Positions 23,641 to 35,981 of a stretch of 64,000 bases of DNA are shown one piece after another (position 1 is the stretch's first letter; the number at the start of each line of letters is the position of its first letter). This DNA comes from Scenedesmus sp. ARA3 (taxonomy: Eukaryota; Chlorophyta; Chlorophyceae; Sphaeropleales; Scenedesmaceae), in the NCBI GenBank assembly GCA_004335835.1, contig RWJK01000419.1, positions 1 through 64,000 of the forward strand, written 5' to 3'. The notes beneath the pieces were generated by a model. The model was not told the DNA's origin, made no database searches, and worked only from the letters and a program-made list of their open reading frames with translations. Both the position numbers and the translations under genes were made by a program.

Positions 23641-24966
23641 GCAGTCCATGGTGACGCCGAGTGACGCCTCGCGCTGGGCGCCGCTGCGCCGTGCGCTGGA
23701 GGGCCAGGCGGCAGGTTACTGAGCCAGGCCAAGCAGCGCGTGGCGCTGGTGGCAACAGTGAATTAAGTCGGGGCCCAACCTTTAGCCCTGAACTCTGGTT
23801 ACTGGCCCGGGGGCTGCTGGATGGATGGCATGCGGCTGCATAGAGTTGTGCAGTGCTGGGCCAGGCCAAGCAGCACGTGGCTCTGGCCGCAGAGGTGAGC
23901 GTGCAGCACAGGCTGCATCTTTTGTGAATGTCTGTTTCCGTCAACGGTGTTCTCGCTGCTGAATAGACGTGTCCAGGCCAAGCAGCGCGTGCTGCTGGCA
24001 GCAGATGTGAGGGGCTGCTGTGAGGGGCTGCATGCAGCTGCACCAGGGGCGAGGCAATGACACTGCAGCGTCAGCACCCAAGGCGGTCGGCAGCAGCAGC
24101 GATGCAGCAGCAACGCCCGTCACAAGCAGCACTAGCAGCAGCAAGGGGCTATATGGTGCCGGCAGCGAAGGTGGAGGGCTGTTGCGATGGGCTTTGAGAA
24201 GCATGCAGCTGGCAGCGCAAGCGAGCATGTAGCAGACTGTGTCTATTTGATGGAGGCACGGCTGCTGCTTGGCAGAGGCGGGCAGCTGCATAGGAGTGCT
24301 GTAGTTGTGTACTGCTGCCTGCATGTCAGCTGTGCCGCAGGGCTGGCTCGGCACCAGCACCATATACACCAAATACTATTTACTTTATAGGTGTTGCTCA
24401 GCCTTGCTTCCTCCGGGTCTCTGCTGACTGTCATGCCTCTGCATGCTTGCTGCGCTTTGTTTGCTAACTGCTGCTCGCTGTTGCCGACCGTGCCTGCAGA
24501 TCACTCAGATGCACCGTCAGGCGTGTAAGCCGCAGCTGGCAGTGCAGCTCATGATGATGACCAACCAGAGCATGACTGGTCAGATTGCAGCAGCGAGCGG
24601 CACGGGCGGCCTTGCAACGGCTGGCAGCAAGCGCAAGCAGCAGCAGCAGCCTTTGCAGGAGAGCAGCAAGGCTCGGCGCAAGGCTGCCGCTGCGCTGGTG
24701 GCAGCAGCAGCTGTTGACAGAGAGTTTGCATATGGCATCTAAGCATGTAAGTATCCTGAGCACGCTTGATTGAAGTGGGCGTCGAAATCGTTCATCTTAC
24801 TAGGACTTGAACAGACAAATATGGTTTACGGGAGTTATGAAGGGGGGGCGTAGTGCAGGGTGGCATGGTGGCGGTGACACCTGGTCCAGTTGGGGGTGCC
24901 TTTGGCAGGGATGCTGAACAGTTGCGCAGGGCGCATTTGCGCTGGATGTGCTCAACATGAGCCGTT
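23641..24966 (+). pseudogene. Decayed partial duplicate of the DDX24 3' region
   Basis: Starts with a near-exact copy of helicase exon 9 ([19 protein letters not shown]) from about 23644. Exon 9 end copies (AKQRVALVAT, AKQHVALAAE, AKQRVLLAAD) follow at about 23727, 23860 and 23975. An exon 10 start after CTGCAG comes at about 24500. An internal block ([37 protein letters not shown]) covers about 24575-24715, and the tail block (VGGAFGRDA, ending LNMS in another frame) is at about 24870-24963. Intron positions are retained, so this arose from DNA, not mRNA. Frames are broken. It lies in direct orientation about 8.2 kb from the source, with the beta-helix gene in between. Confidence 0.9.
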
Positions 24967-27086
24967 CAGTGGGGTAGCTTGATTTCGACTGGTTGAATTG
25001 TATGCGGGAACGTGGGTTTCGCAGAATGCCGTACCTTGCAGCACGCTGGCGCAGGGTGGGTTCTGATCTGAACCATCATCATGTATGTAGTGGCTGCCAG
25101 CCATGTACTGCGGTGTACACCTGCTAGCAGGCTGCTGTTTGAGCAACATGAAGACATGCCACAAGGGTTGTTGCTGCTGCATGCCACTCAACAGCATACA
25201 TCTTGCAACCGATACAAGGCTCAGCTGAGCAACTGCAGTTGCATTGAATCGGTGGCGCAGAGTTGTGTTGTGGTGCCCTCACGGGTGTGTGCACTGCAGC
25301 AAGAGCTGGCTTAGGGGGCGTCACACAACGCGTACTGTTGTCCTGATCCACTGATCTGTGGGTGCACTGCTCGACCAGCCACACCATGATAGTGATGCCT
25401 CATCACATCTATTCATTGTGCAGCTGGTGTGTGGACTTTGATGATGATGGTGATGCATCAAGCGTGCTCTGTCGAGAGACATAATCATGGTAACAACACT
25501 GACTTGGATACTGGAAAACGGCAACAATGGAGAATGCTGCCAGAGTCAGCAGCGCCTGCAACGGCTTGTTGTGTGGCAAGCACTGCAGCCTGCAGTGCCG
25601 GGCACACGCCTCTGCTTTTACATGCATGTTCCTGCAAGATGTTTTTTGTGTGTGTTTTCTACTCAGTTAGCAGCCTGGCGCCTTAACCACTCGGCCATCG
25701 CTGCTGAGCGCCTTCACCACTCGGCCTGCAAGATGTTCCATCCGGCATGTCAATTGCAGCAGCGCTGCTGCCTGGCAGGGGCTGCGAACCAGTAGAAGGC
25801 ACCGGAAGTGCTGAATGCATGCACTTCGGCACAAACATACAATCACCGTGCATGTGGAAATGGGGAGTACTCAATGTGTGCATCAGATAGCATGGCTGCA
25901 GCTACCCCCTGACACTAACCTAAACTGTGACAGCAGCGGCTGCTTGGAACGAGCTCGTTTCGTTCGTCCTCTCCAGAGGACGCGGCGCATGTTGGACCTG
26001 GTGCAGCTGCTGGGCCGCCTGCAAAACTAACTAGGGGTGTCCTAGCACGCTACGGCGGCCCAGGTTCTTACATATGCTTGCAGCATCCCGCATGGTACTA
26101 TCAGAAGTACTCCCATAGTGTGGTTCGGCCGGGCGCTGTCACAGTATGCAGAGCATACTGTGGTGAAAGTGCAGCCGGGCTGCATGTATGCAGAAGCATA
26201 TCCCATACGCTGCCGCACATTCAACCCTCTAGCGAAAATATTGCTCTGACCAGCACAGGTGGTGGAGGCCTTGCTGCAGCAGGCAGGGAGAGCTATGCTT
26301 CACCTGCAGTGCCGCACTGCAGTTTGCCAGCAAGCGCCATCAAGTTGTATGACGCCAGGGCTGACCACTTCTGTTGCCTTGCTGCGTCATCCGGGTTGGA
26401 TCTATGTTTGGTACGTCCTGCTGCCAGGGTATGGTGCGAATGCTGGGTATGGCAAGGATGTAGCGTGCATGCTGGCAGGCTGCAGGCCTGCAGGCAAAGG
26501 CGGGAAATGCCACCGGGGTGCTGTGACGTGGACAACAGGCAGTTTACAGCTTTAAAGTTGATAGAACTTTAGCATTTCACGTAAGAAACAGCAGGTGCGT
26601 CGTTGGACTTCATGCACGCTGCACCGGTCACACCGGGGCCAGATCCACAATCCGCCTCCGGAAGGCTAGCCTGTTGCATCATAGACTGTCATGCCAGCAA
26701 TTTGAGGCAGTAAAAGCAGGTTCATGCGCGTTGACGGAGCATCACCCGCTCGTATATACGCTGAACGGTTCCTTTGTTCTCGAACCTCTTTGGGGCTTCC
26801 GCCCAACAGCGACCCAGCTGACCCTCTCGCTCTACCTGTAACTAATCGTGGCTTGATCACAGAAGCAGAGTTATCTGCAGCCTAGGAAACACATCACCAA
26901 GTGTTGCCCAAATGCGTGTGTCGTTCCTGGCATCTACACCTAATTCCACTGCTGAAACAGCTTTAGCATCTGCTTTAATGTGTTGTAGCAGCTCCTGTTG
27001 TCGCTATTGTCGCTGCTGAGGCCAGCTATCACTGAGGGAATCATAGGATCCTTCCCGTGTTCAGAGCCGCTCCAACGTAATTCAAA
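24967..27086. other. Intergenic region upstream of UGP3, no protein gene seen
   Basis: About 2.1 kb with no ORF showing family features. It contains tRNA-Ser-like 5' fragments (25662-25727) and a TATA-like palindrome CGTATATACG at 26751-26760, 326 bp before the UGP3 ATG. That palindrome may be promoter or 5' UTR. Confidence 0.55.
25662..25727 (-). pseudogene. tRNA-Ser(GCU)-like 5' fragments, two A-boxes
   Basis: On the minus strand, GCAGCGA, TGGCCGAGTGGTTAAGGCG and CTGCTAA (25704-25667) match the acceptor 5' strand, D-arm and anticodon loop of a tRNA-Ser(GCU). A second A-box-like copy (GGCCGAGTGGTGAAGGCG) lies just upstream on that strand. The anticodon stem pairs poorly and no T-arm follows, so this looks like a relic, not a working tRNA. 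Confidence 0.45.
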
Positions 27087-30000
27087 ATGTTATTGAACGC
27101 TAGCCAGCGCCAGATCAGTTTTAGCAAGCAGGAGACAGGCTCAGCGCAGAATCGAGTGCCTGTTGCACCAACGAAGACTCACTCCTGCCAGCCTTCACAA
27201 CAGCGCCGGTCCCGATGCGTCTCAACAGCAGCACAACCACAACGGAACAGCAATGGTCCGCAGCTGCCTCGCGCAGTGGCCTCGCTGGTCGAAGGCAGCG
27301 TGCAGAGCGGCAACAGCAGCAGGCTGGTCACCCCTGAGACAGTGCTGGCTGAACGTTCTGCTGCTGCATCCCTCAGCTTCGCATCCTTCGAGGATGAGTA
27401 TCGTGGAATGTTTGAGGAGCAGCAGGTCTCACTGGAGCACGAGGCAGAGCGCCTGCAGCAGCTGGTGCAGCAGCTGGCGCAGTGCCGCAGCATAGCAGAC
27501 AAGGTATGGCATGAGGGACTTGAGAGGTCGCTCATTTGGTGCCTCGATATGGCTTCATCGTATGATGCAGCACCTGTTGAGCCCGGCAAGAGTGCCTCAA
27601 AGCAGGACACGGCAGCTGAAAATCCGTTGGTGATGCAATGCGTGCTTGGTGAAGAATATTCCATCAGCACTCGCGCACCTGCAACATCGCAGACATGCCT
27701 GCAGCACAATGCGGTGACTAACATTATAACACTTCTGCTGCTGCTGCTGCTGCTGCTGCAGATTGCCGTGATGCAAGAGCAGCCTTCTTTCCAGCAGTTC
27801 AAGCCAGCCATGGAGTGAGTGCATTGCACTGCACAGCAACGCCAGCAGCACAGCACTGCAGCCGTTGACTTGCAGCGTGCCACACTTCGTGAACAACTGC
27901 ACATATACATGTAATAGAAGAATGCAGTGCAGTCTGATGAACGCTGTTGCAGCCTGGCAGCAGCAAGTTAAACAGCATGCTGCCAGCAGGACACAGCCAT
28001 ACTGCAGTAAACGCACAGCAGCATGTCTGCATTGGCTGCAAGGAAACCACCCACACTTCCGCCTGGCAGCAGCATAATATAAAGCAGCAGTACTCAGCCG
28101 CAGCCATGTTGTGCGTGTTCATTCATCACTGCATTTCTTCTGTTGCTCACTGCTATATGATGCTGTGTGTGGTTGCAGCTGGACTGGCCTGTGGGAGGCA
28201 GTGGAGTCCCTACCCCTGGAGCAGCAGTACGTGCTCATGGCCCTGCCTGTCATTGGGCAGCGGCATGTGCTCATGATGCCTCCTGCAGGTGGGTGGGCAG
28301 CAGCCGCCGCCCCGCTTTTGCAAGCAGCAGCATCGGCATCAGCAGCTGCAGCAGCAACCATAGGCATAGAGTTGCTGCTTAAACAGCATCAGCAGCAGCA
28401 GTGTCAGGTGCGCCAGCAGCAGCACAAGTGCCAGGGCAGAGCAGCAATGCAACTTGCAGGAGCAAGTTGAACCTGAGCCTCTCTGGCTTCTGCTGCATTG
28501 CAACTTGTTCATCCTGTACCATCTTCTGCTGCAGACGGCAAGTGGCAGGGGCCGCTGGCTCTGCTGGCCTCCCGCCTGTGCCGTGTTGAGGCATTTTATG
28601 ACTCCATGGGCGGCCTCCCAGGCTACCAGCTGAAGTCTCTGCAGCTCATCCTAGCCGGCAACAGCAGCGCCCAGCAGCAGCAGCAGCAGCAGCAGGCGCT
28701 CGACGCAGCAGCAGCACTCGCCACAGGCAGCCACACCCAGCAGCAGCAGCAGCAAGAGGGGCTTGAAGATGCACAGGCGCATGTAACATACCACGTGCCA
28801 CCCGGCCTAGACCTTGCAGGGGAGGCTGGCAGTGAGTTAGGTGTGAGAGCAGCAGCACAAGGGCTGCTGGCAATGCCATATCTATCAGAGATTTTGCCAG
28901 TTGGTGGTGCTGGGGACAGGCTGGGCCTGCGGTGTGAGGTCACTGGCGAGGGCCTGCCTGCTGCCATGCTGCCGTACTGTGGCCGGCCCATGATGGCGGG
29001 GCTGATCCGGGACCTGCAGGCGAAGGAGTACCTCTACTGGCAGCTGACCGGCACGCAGGTGGGCAGAATGATATCACTGTGACTGCTTTTGGCTTTTTCT
29101 CGCGTCTGCGGCGGAGATATGCCTGGTGTGGCGGCTGCATTGGTGTGAAATGGAAGGTACCAGACAGAAGGCGCTGTTGCGCATGGCACAGCAAGGGTAG
29201 GCTGGTGCACAGTACAGCTTGTACATCTATACGTTGCCTGCATTGCCCACAAATGCTGCTGCTGCTGCTGCTGCTGCAGGTGACCACCCCCGTTGCCATC
29301 ATGACGTCTGACGCCAAGGGCAACCACGACCGCATCAACGGCTTGATGGACAGCCAGGGCTGGTTCGGACGCGCACCCGACAGCTTCAGGCTCTTCAGGT
29401 GCGCCTGACAGCTGAACACCCTGTAGACGACAGCCACGCCATGGCACATGTGATCGATGCTGCCATTGCAGTTGTCCTGCCCTTGCTCTTGCTTCGCCCC
29501 TGTCTCTGCAAATATCCCTCGTCACAGGCAGCCTATGGTGTGTGATGCTCTGCCATGCCTCGTGTTGATGCTCACAATATGTTCGCTCTCCAACGGTGCC
29601 TCTGCGCTTTCTCACTTTTTGCTTGCAGGCAGCCCATGGTGCCTGTGATTGACGCTGCTGACGGCCGCTGGCTGCTCACGGCCTCCTGCAAGGTCATGAT
29701 GAAGCCGGGGGGGCACGGCGCCATCTGGAAGCTCATGCACGACCAGGGTGAGAGGCAGATGCTGCAAATTTGCTGTTATCATTTCTGGTTGCAGTGAAGT
29801 GGCAGCAGCAGGCCGGGGGTCAGCCTCACTTGCGCCGTCAGCAACTTCGACATGACTGGAGCTCCGTGTCCCTTTTTTGTAAATCGACTTGAAATGTTAC
29901 ACTGGGCGCAGCAGCAGGGCAGGGCTGCCTGGTCATCCGCCAGGTCAGCAGTGACATCACATGTTGCCGCCGCCTCTCCCGCCTCTCTTGCTTTGTGCTC

Positions 30001-33000
30001 CTGCAGGCGTGTTTGACTGGCTGCAGCAGCAGGGCCGCCTGGCCAGCCTCATCCGCCAGGTCAGCAACCCCATGGCGGGCTGCGACACAACGCTGCTGGC
30101 GCTGGCGGGCTCGGGGTTCAGCGCGCGGCGCGCGTTTGGCTTCATGAGCTGCGAGCGCGTGGTGGGCGCGGCCGAGGGCATGAACGTGCTGCAGGTGCGC
30201 TGGGGTTGTAATACATTGTGGGTGTGGTTGCTGTGATTTGGACACTGTGCATGTTATTGACATGTCCCGCCATAGCTATTGTATCCTGCATCCAGTCTTT
30301 CACTCTACATGCGGCTGCTAGCAGCGCAGCTCCACCCCCGCTGCATTGCCCGTTTGCAACGGATCCCCTTCTGTTACCTACAAGGTTGAACCTGTTTGTG
30401 CAGGACGCGCTGCTGCTAGAGGGTGGCGCCTGAAAGTTGCCTATGCCACCACACCATGAAACAGTGCGCAGTTACACATGTTGTTGATGTTCCACTTGTG
30501 CTTGCAGGAGCGCAAGGTGTGGGTAGAGGATGCCTCTCTGCCCGAGGGCGGTTCCTGGCAGTTCGACTACGCCATCACCAACGTAGAGTACACCGAATTC
30601 GAGCGCCTGGGCATTACGGACCAGCCAATGCACGAGGGCAGCAGCCACAGCGCCTTTCCTGCGAACACAAATATTCTGTATGTGGGCCTGGCTGCTGCGC
30701 GCGCTGCTGTGGAGGCTGCGGTGGCGGCTGGCGGCGGGGAGGTGATGCCAGGACTGATCTTCAACCTGAAGAAGAAGGTGAGGCGGCGGCTGCTGCTGCT
30801 TTGTTTTTGTCTTGTATTGGTTTCTTGTATGCTGATTTTCTTGTTTCAGCGTGTAGGCATCACTGACCAGGTCATGCACGAGGGCAGCAGGCACAGCGCG
30901 TTTCCTGCGGACACAAACATCCTGTACATTGGGCTGGCGGCTGTGCGTGCTGCTGAGGCGGCGGCGAGGCAAAGCGTGAAGTTCTCGCTGCACCTGCCCT
31001 GCCCTGCTGTTTTCAACGTCCAGGTGAAGTTCTTTGACCCGTTTTTCCAGGAGGAGTGCGAAGTTCACAGCGCCATCCCCTTCCTGCTTGTAATCACCCC
31101 TCCTGCACTCTTCTTCTCACTTCTCCCAACTTTCAGGTGAAGTTCTTCGACCCGTTCATCCAGGAGGAGCGTGAAGTTCGCGCCGGCCGCATGGAGTGCA
31201 CCATGCAGAACCTGGCAGACTCCCTCACCAGCCGCAGCGCAGCAGCGCTGGCGGGGCCGGGCGCAGGCCCTGGGGCTGAGCAGGCGCTGATGAAGCGGCT
31301 GAGCACCTTCATGGTCTACAACATGCGCCGCAAGGTGGGCGTTGTGCAACATTTTATCACTGGTGTGTTTGGTTCGCTGCCGACAGTTGTGTGTGGTTTG
31401 CATTGGAGGCTGTGTGCTGCAGCTGCGGTGGCAACGTCGTGTTGCAGGAACAGGGAGGATCGTGCGCGTATGATCTTAATGTATCTGCTGCTTGCTGAAA
31501 GCGGCAGCGCTGCACCTCGAGTAATGCTTGGCAGACTGCGTAGCTGGGCCTCACCATGCTGCCACCGCTGCTGGTGCTGCTGCTGCTGCTGCCAGGTCAC
31601 GTCCTCTGCCAAGAAGAAGCGCGACCCCCGCAGCAGCCACATCCACCAGACGCCCGAGGGGGCCTTCTACGACCTGCAGCGCAACGCATGGCAGGTGCGC
31701 ACGTGTGTGTGTGTGTGTGTGTGAGAGAGATAATCCAGAGCAGCTGTACATTTTTGAACTATGCATGTGCACGTGGGTGCTCATCGCCACGTCTAAAGCA
31801 CCAAGTCATGCTGCACAGGTTTGTGCTGGTACCTGCCTCAACCACTGCACAGCTTTTGTGTACCCATGCATGCTCCCACTCATCAAGCCTGCAAATGTGC
31901 CCCCATTCCACGGCTCTGCAGGTGCGGCAGCGCTGCGGCATGCGCCATGTGCCGCCAGTCGGTGACGTGGGCGAGTACATCGCCCATCAAAAGACTTTTG
32001 CTGTCCCTGAAAACTTATATCTCCATGCATTGCCGTGTGCAGGTGCTGCAGCGCTGCGGCATGCGCCACGTGCCGCCGGACGGTGACGTGGCCGAGTACC
32101 TCACACATCATAACATCACTTTTGGATGCTTATTAAAGCCTTGCGTGTCATTTACGCCCCTGCAGGTGCTGCAGCGCTGCGGCATGCGCCACGTGCCGCC
32201 AGTGGGTGATGTCGCCGAGTACCTTACACAAGGCCCCGGCTTCATCTTCCTCTTCCACCCAGCGCCGACACTGATTCGATCAAAATGTTTTTTGCTGCAA
32301 GTGCTGCACCAGCGCTGTGGCATCCGTGCCGCCAGTGGGGAGTGTGAGCTCCTGCCTTGCCCGTCAACATCAGTTTCAATTGCTTGATAAAGCACTACAT
32401 GTCCCTGCATTGCCGCGTGCAGGTGCTGCAGCGCTGCGGCATGCGTCACGTGCCGCCAGTGGGTGATGTGGCCGAGTACCTCACACAAGGCCCCGGCTTT
32501 ATCTTCCTCTTCCACCCAGCACTGGGCCCCCTCTGGGATGTTATTTCCCAGAAGATCCGCGGCGGCGCGCTGCTGGACGGCTCAGAGCTTGTGCTGGAAG
32601 TTGCAGAGGCACGGCTGCTGGATGTAACAGTGGATGGCAGCTTGCTAATCCACGCAGGCAATGTAATGGGCCACCTGGAGCAGCAGAATGCGGCAGATGC
32701 CAGCAGCAGCAGCAGCAGCAGCAGCCGGCTGCAGTATAGTGCGGCCAACGGGCGCGTGCACCTGATGAACGTCACGGTGCAGAACGTGGGCGTGGATTGG
32801 CACCACCCGGGCAACTGCTACTGGCAGCACCGCGTGAACCGGCACGAGGCGTGCAGGGTGGTGCTGCACGGGCGCAGCGAGTTTGAGGCATACGACTGCA
32901 AGATCAGCGGCGACCAGGTGGGCTGTGAACCTGTGTTTTCACTGGTGGTTGGGATTCATATGTGCAATGCTATGCAATGACTTTGCATTGCTGAAGTGCT

Positions 33001-33504
33001 GGGCGCAGCGAGTTTGAGGCATACGACTGCAAGATCAGTGGCGACCAGGTGGCTGTGAGCCTGTGTTTCGTGTGCGTGTGTTTATTGTCTGTAGGTTACT
33101 TGCAGGTAGTCTGTGCAGTTTTAACTGAGGGATGTTATTTTAAGCAACAACTTAAAGAATGCTGCTGCTCCGTCCTAGCTGCTGGCATCCACGTTCACCC
33201 ACTGTGTCCAACACTGTGTTGCTGTCTCCACTCGATTTGCTCTTGCCCGCAGGTGTTCGAGGTGCCAGACGGCTTCCGCATGGTCGTCACAGCAGCAGGC
33301 AGCGCGGGCGGCCTGTCCGTGCAGCTGCTGCCACTGCAGGGCGACAAGCCCACCTGGCAGTGGGCCTACAGCATGGAGCCCTCCGGCGCGCTGCAGCTGC
33401 AGTTTGTGCGCAACGCTGCGCTTGACCTGTGGAGCTCCCCTGTGCTGGCTGCAGCACGCAGCCGGCAGCAGAACGAGGAGGAGGTGCTCGACTTTGTCAT
33501 CTAG
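27087..33504 (+). CDS. UGP3: Plastid UTP-glucose-1-phosphate uridylyltransferase, UGP3 type
   Basis: Makes UDP-glucose from UTP and glucose-1-phosphate in the plastid, the first committed supply step for the sulfolipid SQDG. Twelve exons: 27087-27503, 27762-27814, 28179-28288, 28535-29058, 29280-29398, 29629-29747, 30007-30194, 30508-30777, 31137-31334, 31596-31694, 32423-32917, 33253-33504. They give 947 residues plus stop, somewhat longer than I recall for the plant enzyme. The N-terminus (about 60 residues, S/Q/R-rich, few acidic) fits a chloroplast transit peptide. Family blocks are unmistakable: TTPVAIMTSDAKGNHDRI, WFGRAPDSFRLF, KPGGHGAIWKL (about 430), RQVSNPMAGCDTTLLALAG, GAAEGMNVL and NVEYTEFER. 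An S/Q-rich insert sits in exon 4. Ladders flank exons 7, 8, 9 and 11. Confidence 0.93.
29905..29950 (+). repeat. Copy of UGP3 exon 7 5' region
   Basis: Diverged copy of the exon 7 segment that encodes LQQQGRLASLIRQVS, lying upstream of that exon. Confidence 0.65.
30848..31072 (+). repeat. Copies of UGP3 exon 8 3' part and exon 9 5' end
   Basis: About 30852-30965, after a TTTCAG acceptor, repeats exon 8 (VGITDQVMHEGSRHSAFP, TNILYIGLAAVRAAEAA). About 31023-31070, after CAG, repeats the exon 9 start (VKFFDPFFQEE versus VKFFDPFIQEE). The frame stays open from exon 8 through this whole intron, so retained or alternative forms would be translatable. Confidence 0.85.
31704..31723. repeat. (TG)n microsatellite in UGP3 intron 10
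   Basis: About ten TG units directly after the donor of exon 10. Confidence 0.9.
31919..32345 (+). repeat. Four-copy ladder of UGP3 exon 11 5' end
   Basis: Copies of the exon 11 start begin after CAG (or CAA) at about 31921, 32043, 32166 and 32300; the functional exon starts at 32423. They encode variants of VLQRCGMRHVPPVGDVAEYL. The third copy also extends through TQGPGFIFLFHPA. Spacing is about 122-134 bp. Confidence 0.9.
33001..33050 (+). repeat. Copy of UGP3 exon 11 3' end
   Basis: Near-exact copy of GRSEFEAYDCKISGDQ followed by a GT donor, 85 bp downstream of the functional exon end (32917). Confidence 0.9.
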
Positions 33505-35981
33505 ATCTAGGGTTTGAGGCTCAGGTGGGGGGTTGTGTGGGTGTGGGGTAGGGTGTGGGTGTAGGAATTGTGCGTTGGTGAGAGAGGTGCTGATGGTGGA
33601 AGCCATTGGGAAGGCGCCCGGTTCGGAGGTTTGCGCAGAGCTCGTGGATGCGTGAAGGTGTGAAGAGTTTGCGAAGGAGGTGTATGGAAGGGCCTATGTG
33701 GCCTGATGTACTGTGCTGAGCCAATTACATGCTCTGCACAACAGCTGCAAAGGCTGCTGTTGGTGGTTTGGTTTAATTGGCATTGTCCTGTGCCTGCCTT
33801 GTGTGCTGCTAATGCGCCAGATGTACCAAGTGTACCATGTCTCAGTTGTTCCGAGTCGCCGACTAGGTGGACTGGCAAGAGCATGAAGCTGCTCAGTTTG
33901 TCAACTGGCTGTGCTGCATTGCTGGCAGAGTGTGCTACACACCTGTTACCTACTTTCACAGACAGGCTTTTGCACATAATTGGAGTTGTGCTCGACTTGG
34001 AGGTTGAGATAGGCACACGCGGCCGTAGCAGTGGCGCAAGGCAGAGCTGTAGCCTACTAGAAGCAGATCATTTGCACAACTGCATCAGGATGGCTTCTGC
34101 ATCAGAGGTGAAAGACCCGCTGAGGTTTTGTCGAGGAGGCTGAAAAGAGGTGTAGCTGCAACAGCTTGGCAAGGGTTTTAGCTAGCCCAGGATAGGCTAG
34201 CCGTGTTTGGTGGTGTTTCAAGTGGCGCTGCTGCGCCGCTGCACTCTTGGATACTGTGCATTGGAGGGCTCTGCTGCAGTGGTGTTGATTGCTGCCAGGC
34301 GCCAGGATCGCTGAGTTTTCAATCCTGCTGTCAGCAATTTGGTGGAGTGTCGTATGGTTCCTATTGCTAGGGCACTAGGTTTCTATTTTGTGTCGCTGGG
34401 TCTCTGCTGCAGAGATTGCAGCAGGACCAAACTCCTGTCGCAGCCCAAAATAGCCGATGCTGATGTGGTGTGCTGCTGCACACCCATCGTGCTTTGGGAC
34501 GCGAGATTTCGCTGCCATACATTGCGATGCATATACAAACAGCACCAACCCCGACCCACCCTTCCTGGCTCGCGGTGTTGTGTGTGGTTTGCGATGCAGT
34601 GACCAGCATATGCTATGGTGTGTAGCACTGTTTGGTGGCTCTAGGGATTGCTGGTGTTGGCAGCAGCGACCAGCAAGCGTTGACAGCAGCACTGCTGAGC
34701 CGCCAACGCACGCTGGCCTGGTGTGTTATGCTGTCTGTTGTGCTGTGCAATTCTCCCTCGCTTAAGTTGCACTGGTTGGCCTTGCCATAAGGCCGCAGTG
34801 TTCCTTGCTTGGAATCAAGGAGCTGACTTCGCTCCCTTTGCATCAGTGTGCTGCAGTCAATGCATGGGCAGCTCATGAGGTTGTGTGGTGCTCTGTGGAC
34901 AGGCGCTGGAGGTGGGTGAAGGCAGCTGCGTTTGCACATGCACGTGTCACCTGTTTTATCCACGTGCATTATTTGCCATTCTGTCAGCTGGGCACGTACT
35001 ATGGGGTTATTTTGCATTGAAAAAAGGCAGTGTGTACAGTGTCGCAGCTTCGGTGCACCAGGCTGATTGCCAACCAATCCAAACCTCTCTGTGTTTCTAT
35101 TGAAGAGAGTGTAGTTGGAAGGGTTGAATAAGGCAGAACTTCGTGAGTTGTACTATTGAGCTGGGGGCCTTAGCCCTAACTTTAGCCCCAACTTTGCATG
35201 CTTTCAGACACCATTTCGTCTTTGAGTACTGCACGTTGGATGTGGCAGTGAGGGTGCTGTACAGCTCAGCACTCCTTGTGCATGTGCGAGCTGCATGGAC
35301 AGCTATGTAACATCAGTTGTAAAAATTACATGCAATACACTATTGTGCGGCTTGGTTGGCACGTGAACCCGGGACAATAAAAGAGGATGAGTACTGCTAG
35401 GAGGTGGCCAGCAGCAGTGATGCACTTCTGGCTGCTTGAAAGATCCATCGACCCTAGCAGCATCTGGCTGTACTCAAGTCCACGCTCCTGCAGTGTCGTG
35501 CCTGCCTCGCTCCTCCTGCACCAACATCGACGAGGTGTAGAGAATTTAAAGCCCACGATCGTGCAACCCAAGGACAACAGATGACGTGGCCCACGTGATG
35601 AGGCCCTCATTGTTCCGGGAACAATGCGCTCCTGCTGCCTGATGCAGAGCTGCAAGGTCCCCGCCTTGCACGGCAGTATTTAAACCAATCGATGTGTGGT
35701 TGCTGACGTGCATTCTTAGAAGGATTACGCGGCGGTTGCAGCAGGATCCAGCCTCATCCTCAGAACGAAGTTCCCAGAACTGCCAAGGAGGAAGGCGTTC
35801 CGACTTGCGCGAACGTTCCTTGCCGCTCTAGTTATACGGCACTAATGTTCATCGCATACTCAAACATCTCCTGCGGCAATCATCATTTGCGAAGGATCTC
35901 GTCTCCTGCCTTTTGCTGTTGCTTCCTGTTTCCGTTCCCTCGCAATCCCTCGTTGCTCGCTACCTCGCTCGCTGCAGCACG
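33505..35981. other. Intergenic region between UGP3 and the TauD-like gene
   Basis: About 2.5 kb. ORFs present (the longest about 145 codons) lack recognisable features and start in GT/TG-rich low-complexity DNA. A short hairpin (GCTAGCC/GGCTAGC, 7-nt loop) lies near 34182-34202. TATTTAAACCAATC at about 35677-35690 resembles a TATA/CCAAT element some 300 bp before the next ATG. Confidence 0.55.

Noticed and set aside
23074..23664. Serine-rich ORF after the beta-helix gene
   Set aside because: PolyS from a CAG run, then featureless; the frame ends inside the helicase pseudogene.
25740..25800. GGTTCGCAGCC on the minus strand, suggesting a permuted tRNA (3' half before 5' half)
   Set aside because: The flanking bases cannot form a T-stem and the invariant A in the T-loop is missing, so no complete permuted tRNA can be drawn.
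33706..34143. 146-codon ORF downstream of UGP3
   Set aside because: No family features, no splice context and ordinary intergenic composition.
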